From Lachnospiraceae bacterium MD335 (GTDB taxonomy: Bacteria; Bacillota; Clostridia; Lachnospirales; Lachnospiraceae): a stretch of DNA of 64,000 nucleotides. Below the pieces are notes generated by a model. That model was not told the DNA's origin and ran no database searches. It worked only from the letters and a program-made list of their open reading frames with translations. The stretch covers positions 185,387 through 249,386 of the forward strand of contig KE159628.1 of the NCBI GenBank assembly GCA_000403335.2, given 5' to 3'. Position numbers and translations under genes: made by a program. Below, one piece after another: positions 40,838 to 49,327 of the stretch (positions are counted from its first letter, which is position 1; each line of letters opens with the position of its first letter).

Positions 40838-42286
40838 CTAATGCGTCACCTGCTGCCCTGTGAGGATGCGCTTAATCTCCGCCTTCACATATGTAGGCTT
40901 GTACGGCCGCACAATGTATCCCGCCGCGCCCGCTTTCCGGCAGCGCGCGATAACGCTCTTATCGTTTGTATCAATCACGAAAAGAATCGGCACAAGACTG
41001 CCCACAATTCCCTGAATTTTTTCCGCTGCTTCTATGCCGTTTATTCTTGGCATGTCCAAAGAAAGGATAATCAAATCCGGCTCTGTCTGCCGCTTTAAAT
41101 ACAAAAGCGCCTGGTCAACGGACGTGAGCAACTGCAAATCGTACATATTATGCAGAAAGCCGCGCAGCGTCTGCAAATGGATTAACATGTTGTCAATGAC
41201 CATAATCCGGTAACGTCTTGAGGGTGTAAGCATTTTTTTACGGTCCGCCTCACCCAAAACCGGGTCAAGTACCTGTTCGTTAGCCTCATGCAAAATTGTT
41301 ATTTTAAAATTTTCATGCTCCTGCAAATCAAGCATCGTACCGTCTAGCAGCCGCAGTAACGGTCTTAAATTCCTCGTCCCCGAATTCTCTACGATAATAC
41401 CTTCTCTGCCATCGGAAAGCTTTACCTGCGTACCCTTTGGGTAAAACGGAACACAGAGCATCAAGGCTTCGACAACTTTGGGCTCAAACATAATGCCGCC
41501 GGCGCCCATGAGATACTCACATGCTTCGTACGGCGAATATGGATTTTTATATGGCCGCTTCGACACAAGCGCGTCATACACATCCGCAACGTGCAGTATT
41601 TTTGTAAAAAACGACGTTTGGTATCCTTCCTTGCCGTCAGGATAACCGCTTCCGTCAACGTTTTCATGATGATAGAGAACCGCCGTCTTGACATTGGCGG
41701 AAATGTCCCATCGCTCCTTAATCAGTTCATAGGAGAGCGTCGAATGCGTTTTCATCAGGTCATACTCTTCACTCGTCAGGCGCGAAGGTTTATTCAGGAT
41801 TTCACGCGGAATCACGAGCTTTCCAAGGTCATGGAGCAGTCCCGCGGTAACAACCTGCTCAAGCTCTTCACCGTTTAAATTCAATCCAAAACCTATGACG
41901 CAGCAAATCACCGCGACATTCACGGAATGCGCGTATGTATAGCTGTCAAAGCTTCTTAAATCGGTAAGATCAAGTGAGTGCACACCCCTGTCAAGTACCT
42001 GTTCCACAATTTTCCTTGCCACGGTTTTACAGCCGTCAATGTCGCTTTCACGCACTCCTACAAGTCCCTCGGCACGCAGCTCAGGAGTAATGACCGGCTC
42101 AATTTGAATATCCTCCGACAGCTCGTCCGTAATATACACGCCATCAAAGCCATAATCACTCAGCCGCTTAATATAAAATTCGGAAAGCACACTGCCGTTG
42201 CAAATCAGCGTGTGTCCGTCTGTGTCGTACATGTTGTATGCAAGGCACATGCCGGGTGTGGCATCTTCGATTTTGATATAGCGCAT
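40838..42286 (-). CDS. HD-GYP protein fused to a degenerate receiver domain
   Basis: The 482-residue product has an N-terminal region typical of HD-GYP proteins (about 1-75) and an HD-GYP domain (about 95-275). Its key residues are His152-Asp153 in LLHDLGK, HHENVDGSGYP at 206-216 and HVADVYDAL, so c-di-GMP hydrolysis to GMP is likely. Residues about 357-478 form a CheY-like receiver. There the phospho-acceptor Asp is Ser409 (ILSLDMP), the acidic pair reads IDN, and the conserved Lys before Pro is Arg, so normal phosphorylation is not expected. AGGAAA lies about ten bases before the ATG. It starts well away from other genes and is probably a single-gene transcript. Confidence 0.9.
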   Translation of the reverse strand: MRYIKIEDATPGMCLAYNMYDTDGHTLICNGSVLSEFYIKRLSDYGFDGVYITDELSEDIQIEPVITPELRAEGLVGVRESDIDGCKTVARKIVEQVLDRGVHSLDLTDLRSFDSYTYAHSVNVAVICCVIGFGLNLNGEELEQVVTAGLLHDLGKLVIPREILNKPSRLTSEEYDLMKTHSTLSYELIKERWDISANVKTAVLYHHENVDGSGYPDGKEGYQTSFFTKILHVADVYDALVSKRPYKNPYSPYEACEYLMGAGGIMFEPKVVEALMLCVPFYPKGTQVKLSDGREGIIVENSGTRNLRPLLRLLDGTMLDLQEHENFKITILHEANEQVLDPVLGEADRKKMLTPSRRYRIMVIDNMLIHLQTLRGFLHNMYDLQLLTSVDQALLYLKRQTEPDLIILSLDMPRINGIEAAEKIQGIVGSLVPILFVIDTNDKSVIARCRKAGAAGYIVRPYKPTYVKAEIKRILTGQQVTH

Positions 42287-42415
42287 AGATTTTGATTTCC
42301 TTTGTATAGATTACTTCTATTCTATCGTGTTATTCTGTGCATGTAAAGCTTTTCTTTTGGTTGATTGTGAATGTCCGGGTTTCGAATTTTCATGAGAAGT
42401 TCTAAAATGTTCGGG

Positions 42416-42444
42416 TTGTGAAATAATAACTGCCATGATATACT
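42416..42444 (+). promoter_or_regulatory. Sigma-A-type promoter upstream of a possible small peptide
   Basis: TTGTGA (42416-42421) and TATACT (42439-42444) are exactly 17 bases apart. A transcript starting near 42451 would run into the small frame at 42490 and the structured repeat. Confidence 0.55.
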
Positions 42445-42489
42445 GAAACAGTATATTGAACAGAAGGTGGATGCGATGTTCCGATTATG

Positions 42490-42618
42490 ATGCCCTCTAG
42501 TCCTACGAAGGAGGGTGATGCCTATTTACTTGTTATTTTTACGGCATTGTCTTACATAGAGAATCATAAAAAAGAGTCCGGCTCGCCGGACTCTCGCGCC
42601 GAAGCGCGGTTGCTTTAG
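42490..42618 (+). CDS. Possible small hydrophobic peptide, type I toxin-like
   Basis: The 42-codon frame encodes a hydrophobic stretch, AYLLVIFTALSYIE, followed by NHKK and a polar tail. Many Lachnospiraceae have short holin-like type I toxin genes in which a GGAGG-TGATGCC leader is followed by such a peptide; here GAAGGAGGGTGATGCC is inside the frame. The promoter at 42416-42444 and the hairpin at 42573-42594 fit a small RNA of about 150 bases. The start is uncertain: AAGGTGG at 42464 is far away. It may be a decayed copy. Confidence 0.3.
   Translation: MPSSPTKEGDAYLLVIFTALSYIENHKKESGSPDSRAEARLL
42573..42594 (+). terminator. Perfect ten-base hairpin after the small peptide region
   Basis: AGAGTCCGGC (42573-42582) pairs with GCCGGACTCT (42585-42594) with a two-base loop. 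It is preceded by AAAAAA, but no T-run follows on the plus strand; on the minus strand the A-run becomes TTTTTT, so it may end leftward transcripts. Confidence 0.55.
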
Positions 42619-42694
42619 CAACCATATTCCTTAGCGCGGAGTGCGCATCCCCCGGAGGGTTTTTTAATTTATAGGACGTAATTTCCTATAAATT
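42595..42694 (+). repeat. Structured intergenic repeat, copy 2
   Basis: Copy 2 has CGCGC/GCGCG pairing at 42595-42608 and the hairpin GGTTGC-TTTA-GCAACC (42608-42623). The shared word TGCGCATCCCCCGGAGGG and six T follow. The closing hairpin is AATTTATAGGA/TCCTATAAATT (about 42666-42694). Compared with copy 1 at 19637-19731, the C:G pair of the last stem is A:T here, and the TTTA hairpin stem is changed on both sides while staying paired. Confidence 0.75.
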
Positions 42695-42695
42695 A

Positions 42696-42746
42696 AAAAG
42701 AAATAAGCATCCCCCCCCGCCCAAGGTTGTGATGCTTGTTTCTTTT
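42696..42746. terminator. Long hairpin with T-rich arm next to repeat copy 2
   Basis: AAAAGAAATAAGCATC (42696-42711) pairs with GATGCTTGTTTCTTTT (42731-42746), 15 of 16 positions matching. The 19-base loop starts with a run of eight C. The A-rich and T-rich arms make it a plausible bidirectional terminator. Confidence 0.6.
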
Positions 42747-42893
42747 AACTAAACTTAACTGAGGGCAATCGGATATCGCATCCGATAAAACCTTTCTAAG
42801 TAAATTATACACTAGGGCTGCCTGCATTGCAAGCAGCTCTTTTCAAAAAATTGCGACACGCTTTGATAATATTTTAACAAAAGGAACGATTGC

Positions 42894-44057
42894 ATGATAA
42901 TCAAAAAAATTTCCATATTAAAAAACTTTCAATGCACCGGCGCCGCGTGTCCTTCCAACTGCTGCCGCGGCTGGAAAATTCCGATTGACGACGATGCCTA
43001 TAAAAGATATATTACCGAAAAGGGCTTTTTCGGCTTTCTCCTGCGCTGCTTTCTTGTCAAAAAAGAAGAACTGACCTCTTTCCGATGCAGCAAACACCAG
43101 TACCGCTGTCCGTTTTGGGGCTTAGATCATCTTTGCACATTGCAGAAAAATCACGGTACGAATTATATGCCGCGCGTATGCGCCGAGTTTCCGCGCCAGC
43201 TCTCAAACTTCGGCACATTCTGCGAGGAAACGCTCTACCTTGCCTGTCATGAGGCGGCAAGGCTTTTTGTTGAGCAGGCGAGAGCGGGCATTCCCTTTAC
43301 CTTCACGGAGACGGCGGGTGAGGCAGGCTACGGGGAAAACACGACAAACGATGATTTGGATTTCCTTGGCTACCTTTTAAATTCACGCAGCGAATTAATT
43401 ACAATGCTCGCGGACGGGTGCGGACTGAATACAAGCCTTCTAGTCTACGCAAAGGACGCACAGGAAAAATGCCTTGCGTATTATACGCATGCTTATGGCG
43501 CAGTCAATACCGGCATCAATCTCGGCTCCGAACAGTATCCGCTGCCAAGCCCGCTTGACTATTCCGCGGCGGACGGCAAGCCGTTTACGGCAGATGCCTC
43601 CACAATGTATACGCTCTTTTTCAGAGGCTTTTACCACCCGTCCCTAAAGCATTCTTCGCCTGTTTTGTATAAGCTCTGCCAAAAATATATCCGTGAATTT
43701 TACACACTGGCAAAGACAAATCCGGCAGAAGCGGACAAAAAGCAAAGCGCCCTATTAGAACTCACATACAAATACGTGCCCGACTTCGATGCACTGATGA
43801 CTTCCTATTATATATATTTCCTGCAGAAAAATTTCCTCGATATCTTTGAGGACTACTGTTTTTCAAAGCACATGCTTTGCGGCATGGCTCAGGCACAGAT
43901 GCTGGGGCTCTTTATTGCGCTCTACTGCAAAGACCGCCGCGGAAAAAAGAAGGATCCGCTCTCAACGGATGAGCTTGCGCTGATTATTGCCGTATACGAA
44001 CGAAGAGCGCCCCAAATAGAGGACGCTCTCAAGGAAATTATTGTGTCATTCCCTTAA
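42894..44057 (+). CDS. fliB: Flagellin lysine-N-methylase FliB
   Basis: FliB methylates surface lysines of flagellin, probably as a Cys-rich, metal- or iron-sulfur-dependent enzyme. The 387-residue product shows the family's N-terminal Cys cluster: Cys14, Cys19, Cys23 and Cys24 in QCTGAACPSNCCRGWKI, followed by the IPIDDDAYKRY segment. Further Cys are in CPFWGLDHLC, RVCAEFPRQ and LACHEAARL. AAAGGAA precedes the ATG. No flagellin gene lies in the window, but the gene implies the host is flagellated. Its end overlaps the convergent thiT gene by 20 bases. Confidence 0.9.
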   Translation: MIIKKISILKNFQCTGAACPSNCCRGWKIPIDDDAYKRYITEKGFFGFLLRCFLVKKEELTSFRCSKHQYRCPFWGLDHLCTLQKNHGTNYMPRVCAEFPRQLSNFGTFCEETLYLACHEAARLFVEQARAGIPFTFTETAGEAGYGENTTNDDLDFLGYLLNSRSELITMLADGCGLNTSLLVYAKDAQEKCLAYYTHAYGAVNTGINLGSEQYPLPSPLDYSAADGKPFTADASTMYTLFFRGFYHPSLKHSSPVLYKLCQKYIREFYTLAKTNPAEADKKQSALLELTYKYVPDFDALMTSYYIYFLQKNFLDIFEDYCFSKHMLCGMAQAQMLGLFIALYCKDRRGKKKDPLSTDELALIIAVYERRAPQIEDALKEIIVSFP

Positions 44058-44604
44058 TTCTGTTAATCGCGTTTTTCACGGGCGGCAGCATGATAATTAT
44101 GACGGTTATAATTGCTTCCGCAAAGATGTAAATGCCATTGTAGACCAGCGAATACGGCAATACCGCCCAGCCTTCCCAAGCATACTCGCCAAAGAAAATC
44201 CAACCCGAGATTACAACAAAGACATACCGTCCCATAACACCTGTTATGTATCCTTTTACAAGCCCGTTTTTCGCGTTTGCAAACAAGCCGGAAAGTCCCA
44301 ACGCGCCAAACGCAAGGAAATAGTCCACGACAAGCTGTATCGGAAATATCACATACGGATCAATAATCAACTGCAGCGCCCCATATGCTAAGCCTGTAAT
44401 CAGCCCCGCGCCAAGCCCATAAAAATACCCCGGCAGCACGATGACAAACATCGAGAGCAGCGTAATCGACCCTCCCCACGGAAAATCAACAATCTTCACG
44501 AGGGACAGCACCGTCCCAAGCGCAATGGACATCGCGCAGAACGCAAGCTGTTTCACCGTAATTTTTCTCTTGTTACTCTTTGTAAGCTCCTGTTTTTGTG
44601 ACAT
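44038..44604 (-). CDS. thiT: Thiamine transporter S component ThiT
   Basis: ThiT is the membrane-embedded thiamine-binding subunit of an ECF-type transporter; the shared EcfA/EcfA'/EcfT module is encoded elsewhere. The 188-residue product has a basic N-terminus and six hydrophobic segments. Visible are the conserved ALGTVLSLVKI start, the PWGGSITLLSM segment and the aromatic WIFFGEYAWEGW loop that contributes to thiamine binding. AAGGAGG precedes the ATG but can be sequestered by a hairpin. A TPP riboswitch lies upstream, which supports both substrate and regulation. Confidence 0.95.
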   Translation of the reverse strand: MSQKQELTKSNKRKITVKQLAFCAMSIALGTVLSLVKIVDFPWGGSITLLSMFVIVLPGYFYGLGAGLITGLAYGALQLIIDPYVIFPIQLVVDYFLAFGALGLSGLFANAKNGLVKGYITGVMGRYVFVVISGWIFFGEYAWEGWAVLPYSLVYNGIYIFAEAIITVIIIMLPPVKNAINRIKGMTQ

Positions 44605-44611
44605 AAAAAAA

Positions 44612-44639
44612 CCTCCTTAGTTTTGTTTTTACTAGGAGG
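44612..44639 (-). promoter_or_regulatory. Ribosome-binding-site sequestering hairpin of the thiT leader
   Basis: On the minus strand CCTCCTAGT (44631-44639) can pair with ACTAAGGAGG (44612-44621), with one bulged base, hiding the AGGAGG of thiT. This suggests that the TPP riboswitch upstream controls translation start. Confidence 0.6.
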
Positions 44640-44750
44640 ATGCACCACAACGAATGGCTCTGCCATTCTTCCACTGTAAAGGGTGGTCTGCTTTGCAGAC
44701 CCTGGAAATTCTTAATTGATGTCTTTTGTCAACTTAAAATTTCTCTTTAC

Positions 44751-44827
44751 AGTTGCTTCCCTACGCCAGTATTATCCGGTTCAGGTAATGAGGGTAAAAT
44801 CTCAGCATATGCGCACCCCTAGCAAGT
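44751..44827 (-). promoter_or_regulatory. TPP riboswitch (thi box) controlling thiT
   Basis: Read on the minus strand, the aptamer has closing stem P1 (TTGCT with AGCAA), then GGGGTGC, GCTGAGA, TACCC, ACCTGA, CCGGATAATAC and GGCGTAGGGA in the conserved order. These are the hallmark TPP-binding segments. A GC-rich hairpin with a GTAA loop sits just upstream (44828-44846). Downstream, CTGTAAAG near P1 can pair with CTTTACAG closer to thiT, giving a switchable platform ahead of the sequestered ribosome binding site. Confidence 0.95.
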
Positions 44828-44887
44828 CCCGGGGCTTACGCCCCGAGAATATTTAGTTGTTTGTTCTCTATGTTTAAATCGACTGCA

Positions 44888-46612
44888 TCAGCCAATTTTA
44901 AACCGTTGTACCTCTTCTCTCAGACTGGCAGCAATTTCACCGTTTTCCACCATTTCCGAGTTCACGACATTAATTTCCGCCACAAGCGTCTGAATGTTCT
45001 GCGCTACGTTCGTTACACCGTTTGCGCTCTCGTCGACTGCCTTTGTAATACCATTAATCGACTCGACAATCCGGCTGACAGTTCCGGTAATCTCTGCAGA
45101 ATGACGGGCATATTCTGCCATTTCGGCATCAACATGCGCCGCATCGTCACGGTATTGCTTTCCGCTTGCGACAAAATTGTTATAGTCATTTAAAACCGTT
45201 CCTTCAAGATAACCCGTAATTTCTTTTGAATTGTCAATCAAATCCTGCACAAGTGTTAATACCGTGCCGTTAATCACCTGAATATTGTTTGCCGTCTCGC
45301 GGCTCGAATCCGCAAGCTGTCTGATTTCGTCCGCAACTACGGCAAAGCCCTTGCCTGCCTCACCCGCTCTTGCCGCCTCAATCGACGCATTGAGCGCCAG
45401 TAAATTCGTCTGACTGGAAATCGAAAGAATTTCGCCCGTAAGCGAGCTGATTTTCTCAATCTCCTTACTGTTTTCGATTGCCGTCTTTATTTTCTCAATA
45501 ATCGGCGCAACAAGCTTAATCGTGCTGCTCTTATTCTCCATCGCAGACTGCTCAAGCGCGGTCGCACGATCTTTCATCTCGTTTGCATAGACCACAATAT
45601 CGTCAGTTGCGCTCTGCATTTGATTCAGCTCATTCATCACGCTGGATGCGTTCTGATCCACGCCTGCCACAGTCGCCGCAATCTCTTCCATTGTCGCGGA
45701 AAGCTCCTCTGCCACGGCTGAAACATTACACGCACTGGAATTTGCGTTCTCCGCTTTCTCCACCACATTTGTCACAATTTTATCAAGCGAAATGGACTCC
45801 GCATTCAGCTTGTTCATTACACTTTCAAGCACTTCCATCAGGCGGTTCATGTTTACGGCAAGCCTGCCAAGCTCATCACTGTTTGAAATCGTAAGCCGCA
45901 GCGACAGATCTCCCTCTCCCCGCTCAATGCTGTCGATAATTTCATCAATCTTCACGGTATGTCTGCGCAGACGCAAAATCACGTACTTATAGATAATTAT
46001 TACGGTCAGCACAAACATTGCAATAATCAAAATGGTGAGTATCAAAGAAATATTCGATGCCCATATGTATGTCATTGTTTGGTTCCTGATAATATTTTGA
46101 ACATCCGTATCGTTGTATGCGATCACCTCATTAATAGCTGTCTCCGCCGCCGTCGATATACCATTCATATCCGTCAGCACAATCTCCGCCGCTTTTTGAG
46201 CATCTCCGCTGTCAACATGCTGCTTAATCTGCTTTGCTAAATCATACAAGTCATTTATAGAAGTCTCAATCGTATTCAAGCCCTCCTGCGTGCTCTCACT
46301 TGTCAAAAGTGTTCTCGCCCTTTCAAGCTGTTCCCACATCTTTGTATTGCTCTCTTCAACCTGTCCCCATACGGCTTCCTTTCCGTCATCCTGAAGCTGA
46401 ACGTAGACAAGCGCCATTTTTTCCAATTTATTTGCCTGTATCGCAATTTCGTCAAGAGCGGCAAGGGAATTGATTCCGCCATGCTCCAGCTCTTCCATGT
46501 CTTCCTGCATCTGACTCATGCTGATTTTGCTATATCCGGCAATCATAAATGCTAAAATCCCCAATATACAGACAGGGATGAGAATTTTAAAACGGATGCT
46601 CATATCTTTCAT
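44888..46612 (-). CDS. Methyl-accepting chemotaxis protein with four-helix-bundle sensor
   Basis: The 574-residue chemoreceptor has membrane segment 1 (about 8-28), a helical extracytoplasmic region of about 155 residues resembling 4HB_MCP sensors, membrane segment 2 (about 188-212), HAMP (about 213-265) and a signalling domain. The hairpin tip reads [20 protein letters not shown], and [17 protein letters not shown] follows. This differs from the receptor at 372, which has a larger Cache-like sensor. GGAGG precedes the ATG. The ligand is unknown. It is followed on the same strand only by the riboswitch region, so it is probably transcribed alone. Confidence 0.93.
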   Translation of the reverse strand: MKDMSIRFKILIPVCILGILAFMIAGYSKISMSQMQEDMEELEHGGINSLAALDEIAIQANKLEKMALVYVQLQDDGKEAVWGQVEESNTKMWEQLERARTLLTSESTQEGLNTIETSINDLYDLAKQIKQHVDSGDAQKAAEIVLTDMNGISTAAETAINEVIAYNDTDVQNIIRNQTMTYIWASNISLILTILIIAMFVLTVIIIYKYVILRLRRHTVKIDEIIDSIERGEGDLSLRLTISNSDELGRLAVNMNRLMEVLESVMNKLNAESISLDKIVTNVVEKAENANSSACNVSAVAEELSATMEEIAATVAGVDQNASSVMNELNQMQSATDDIVVYANEMKDRATALEQSAMENKSSTIKLVAPIIEKIKTAIENSKEIEKISSLTGEILSISSQTNLLALNASIEAARAGEAGKGFAVVADEIRQLADSSRETANNIQVINGTVLTLVQDLIDNSKEITGYLEGTVLNDYNNFVASGKQYRDDAAHVDAEMAEYARHSAEITGTVSRIVESINGITKAVDESANGVTNVAQNIQTLVAEINVVNSEMVENGEIAASLREEVQRFKIG

Positions 46613-46654
46613 ATCCTTACCTCCAAATGTATATTATTCTGATTTGGCATCTGA

Positions 46655-47944
46655 TTATGCCATTTTCGTTAAATACTTCTCAACCGACGCAAGCTTCACG
46701 CAGAGCACAAATACCGCACACGCTTTTGTCAGCTCCTTGGGCGTCGGGCACGTAGGCGCAATACGGATGCTCGTATCCGCGTCGTCCCGCTTATATGGGT
46801 ACGTCGAACCTGCCGGCGTCATCACCACGCCCGCTTCCCTGCATAATGCCACAACACGCTTTGCGCAGCCCTCCAGCGTCTCAAACGCAATAAAATATCC
46901 GCCGCGCGGCTTGATCCAGCTTCCGATTTCCAATCCGCCAAGCTCTTTCTCAAGACAGTCAAGTACTGCGTCAAACTTCGGTCTTAAAATTGCCGCATGC
47001 TTTTCCATATGCGCATTGACGCCTGCCGCGTTCTTAAAAAACATTACATGGCGCAGCTGATTGACCTTATCATAACCGATCGTCTGTATCGTCACCGTCT
47101 TTTTAATATCCGCAATATTTTCAGGCGACGTAATCAGCGCAGCCACACCGGCGCCGGGAAACGTAATCTTTGATGTCGAACAAAGCTCGTAATACATATG
47201 CGGATTGCCCGCCTTTTCGCATTCGTCTGCAATATTTAAAATCTGCGCTTTATCCTCCATATAAACATGATGCACCGCATACGCATTGTCCCAGTAAATC
47301 CTGAAATCATCCGCCGCCGGTCTTAAACCTGCAAAGCGTCTTACCACCTCGTCCGAATACACTACGCCCGTCGGATTTGAATACTTGGGAATATTCCAAA
47401 TGCCCTTTACGGCAGGGTCGTTATTGACATACTGCTCTACCAAATCCATATCCGGACCGTTTTCATCTATCGGAATGCTAATCATCTCAATCCCGAAGCT
47501 CTCCGTAATCGCAAAATGCCTGTCATATCCCGGAACAGGGCAGAGAAATTTCACCTTGTCAAGCTTACACCACGGTGTGCTGCCGCAGATACCGTGCACC
47601 ATTGCCTTTGAAATCAAATCGTACATCACGCTGAGGCTGGAATTGCCATACACCATAACATGATCCTTCGGGCACTCCATCAATTCCGCAAAGAGCTCTT
47701 TTGCCTCGTCAATGCCGTCCATTAGTCCATAGTTTCGGACGTCGATATTGTTGACGCCCTTGAATGCCGACTTGCTGTTAAGCACATCAAGCATGGGCGC
47801 AGATAAATCAAGCTGATCCGTGCCCGGCTTCCCCCGCGACATATCAAGCTGAATACCCTCTCCTTTCAGTTTATCGTACCGTGCCTGAAGCTCCGCCTGC
47901 AGTGCGAGCAGCTCCTCCTTACTCATTTTCCCGTACGCTTTCAT
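46655..47944 (-). CDS. PLP-dependent aminotransferase, aspartate aminotransferase-like (PF12897 type)
   Basis: The 429-residue product belongs to the fold-type I aminotransferases of the Ic-type aspartate aminotransferase group. Visible are the substrate-binding QLDMSRGKPGTDQLDLS start, the Asn of YSNPTG, the Asp of IYWDNAYAVHH that binds the pyridine nitrogen, the PLP lysine in STSKITFPGAG, and the Arg in IRIAPT. It probably interconverts aspartate and 2-oxoglutarate with oxaloacetate and glutamate. ATG 47944 has GGAGG about ten bases upstream; the in-frame ATG at 47974 would read through that site and is less likely. Confidence 0.9.
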   Translation of the reverse strand: MKAYGKMSKEELLALQAELQARYDKLKGEGIQLDMSRGKPGTDQLDLSAPMLDVLNSKSAFKGVNNIDVRNYGLMDGIDEAKELFAELMECPKDHVMVYGNSSLSVMYDLISKAMVHGICGSTPWCKLDKVKFLCPVPGYDRHFAITESFGIEMISIPIDENGPDMDLVEQYVNNDPAVKGIWNIPKYSNPTGVVYSDEVVRRFAGLRPAADDFRIYWDNAYAVHHVYMEDKAQILNIADECEKAGNPHMYYELCSTSKITFPGAGVAALITSPENIADIKKTVTIQTIGYDKVNQLRHVMFFKNAAGVNAHMEKHAAILRPKFDAVLDCLEKELGGLEIGSWIKPRGGYFIAFETLEGCAKRVVALCREAGVVMTPAGSTYPYKRDDADTSIRIAPTCPTPKELTKACAVFVLCVKLASVEKYLTKMA

Positions 47945-48049
47945 TTTTTCACAGCCTCCATTTGTAAGCGGCACATTGCATGCCTCTTGTTTTCTACAAT
48001 ATCATATACTATTCTGTCTGTTTCTGTCAATATGTTAATAATTTAACAC

Positions 48050-49141
48050 TCACCAAAACATTTCCTTTCCAAGCTCCACCAAAATCAGCAGCGTCACCGG
48101 TCCAAGCACCACCCCGCCAATTCCGTAGAACAATACGCCGGCATATACCGCAATCAATACCGCAACCGGCGAAAAACGAAGCCCGTTCCCCAAAAGCCTT
48201 GGCTCCAGCAGCTCCCGTATCAGTACACATATAATATATGTTGTAATCACCGCAATACCACCAAAAATCTTTCCGCGAATAAACTGAACGACACCAATCG
48301 GGATTAAAACAATACCCGTTCCGATAAACGGCAGAAAATCCATAACCCCCGCCAAAATCCCATAGGAATACGCATCTTTCACACCTCCGATATAAAGCCC
48401 GATTGCTGCAGTCACGCTGATACAGACCAAAATAATCGACTGTGTTTTTGCGTAAGTTTTAATCATGCCGCCAAGTTTTTTGCCGATGCGTATTAATATA
48501 GAAAGAAGCCGGTCAATCGCAGGCTCCAAAGCGGCGAGATTCAAAAGTCCCTGCTGCCAGCGCTCCACCTCGCGCGCAAACAAAACAACGCAGATAAAGC
48601 TTACAAGAATAAATGTCCCGACGTGTCCCGCAACCGATAGATACCGCAGACTGCCGCTTAAAAACCCGTCTCCCGTATGTGCAAGACTGCCCGCAAAATC
48701 GGAAACCCACACATCAATCCAACGGCTGATTGCGCCCTCCTCAAATCCCCAAAACTCCTCAATTCTGACACTCGTGTCAGAAATAATTTCGGAAACGCTG
48801 TCCGTAATAAACCCGACGTCACGCACAACATTTCGCGCACGGCTTATCAGAAATGTCCCAATACCCACAATGATAAGCGCCACGACAAGAATAATGCCAA
48901 ACAAAATGCCGCCTGCCATTACACCCTTTCCGTTGCTTTTGTACAGGCCGCACCGTTTCCCCTTTGCACGTCGCTTTTCCTCCGCGCGGATACAAAACCG
49001 CTGCAGCGGCACCACAATCAAAAGCGCCACGGCAAGCGGCAGAAAATACGGCAAAATATATTTTAGCAGGAACAAAACTGACACACATGTCATAATGTAC
49101 AAAACGACTCTTTGGTATCCCCTTTGCTTCCAAAATTCCAC
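48050..49141 (-). CDS. AI-2E family transporter / PerM-like permease
   Basis: The 363-residue product has about eight hydrophobic segments and the family's C-terminal pattern, with VKDAYSYGILAGVMDFLPFIGT and a final LLGNGLRFSPVAVLIAVYAG. Family members are named for autoinducer-2 export (TqsA), but others move Na+/H+ or unknown solutes, so the substrate is not assigned. The start is GTG with AGGGGG about eight bases upstream. Two TGACA-N4-TGTCA palindromes lie inside the gene. It sits alone between the aminotransferase and the transglutaminase-like gene. Confidence 0.85.
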   Translation of the reverse strand: MEFWKQRGYQRVVLYIMTCVSVLFLLKYILPYFLPLAVALLIVVPLQRFCIRAEEKRRAKGKRCGLYKSNGKGVMAGGILFGIILVVALIIVGIGTFLISRARNVVRDVGFITDSVSEIISDTSVRIEEFWGFEEGAISRWIDVWVSDFAGSLAHTGDGFLSGSLRYLSVAGHVGTFILVSFICVVLFAREVERWQQGLLNLAALEPAIDRLLSILIRIGKKLGGMIKTYAKTQSIILVCISVTAAIGLYIGGVKDAYSYGILAGVMDFLPFIGTGIVLIPIGVVQFIRGKIFGGIAVITTYIICVLIRELLEPRLLGNGLRFSPVAVLIAVYAGVLFYGIGGVVLGPVTLLILVELGKEMFW

Positions 49142-49327
49142 ACGCAGCTCCCCCTTTTTTCATCTATGTAAAGCAAACGCCGATGCCTTTCCCGTTTTTA
49201 TCAAACAGAAAAATGCAGCAGTTTTGAAAATTTCCCAAAACTACTGCACTTATTATCGTCATTATTATATTACAATATACCTATCGTTTTACTTCCATAT
49301 TAATACCGTTATGAATGCCCAAAACTA

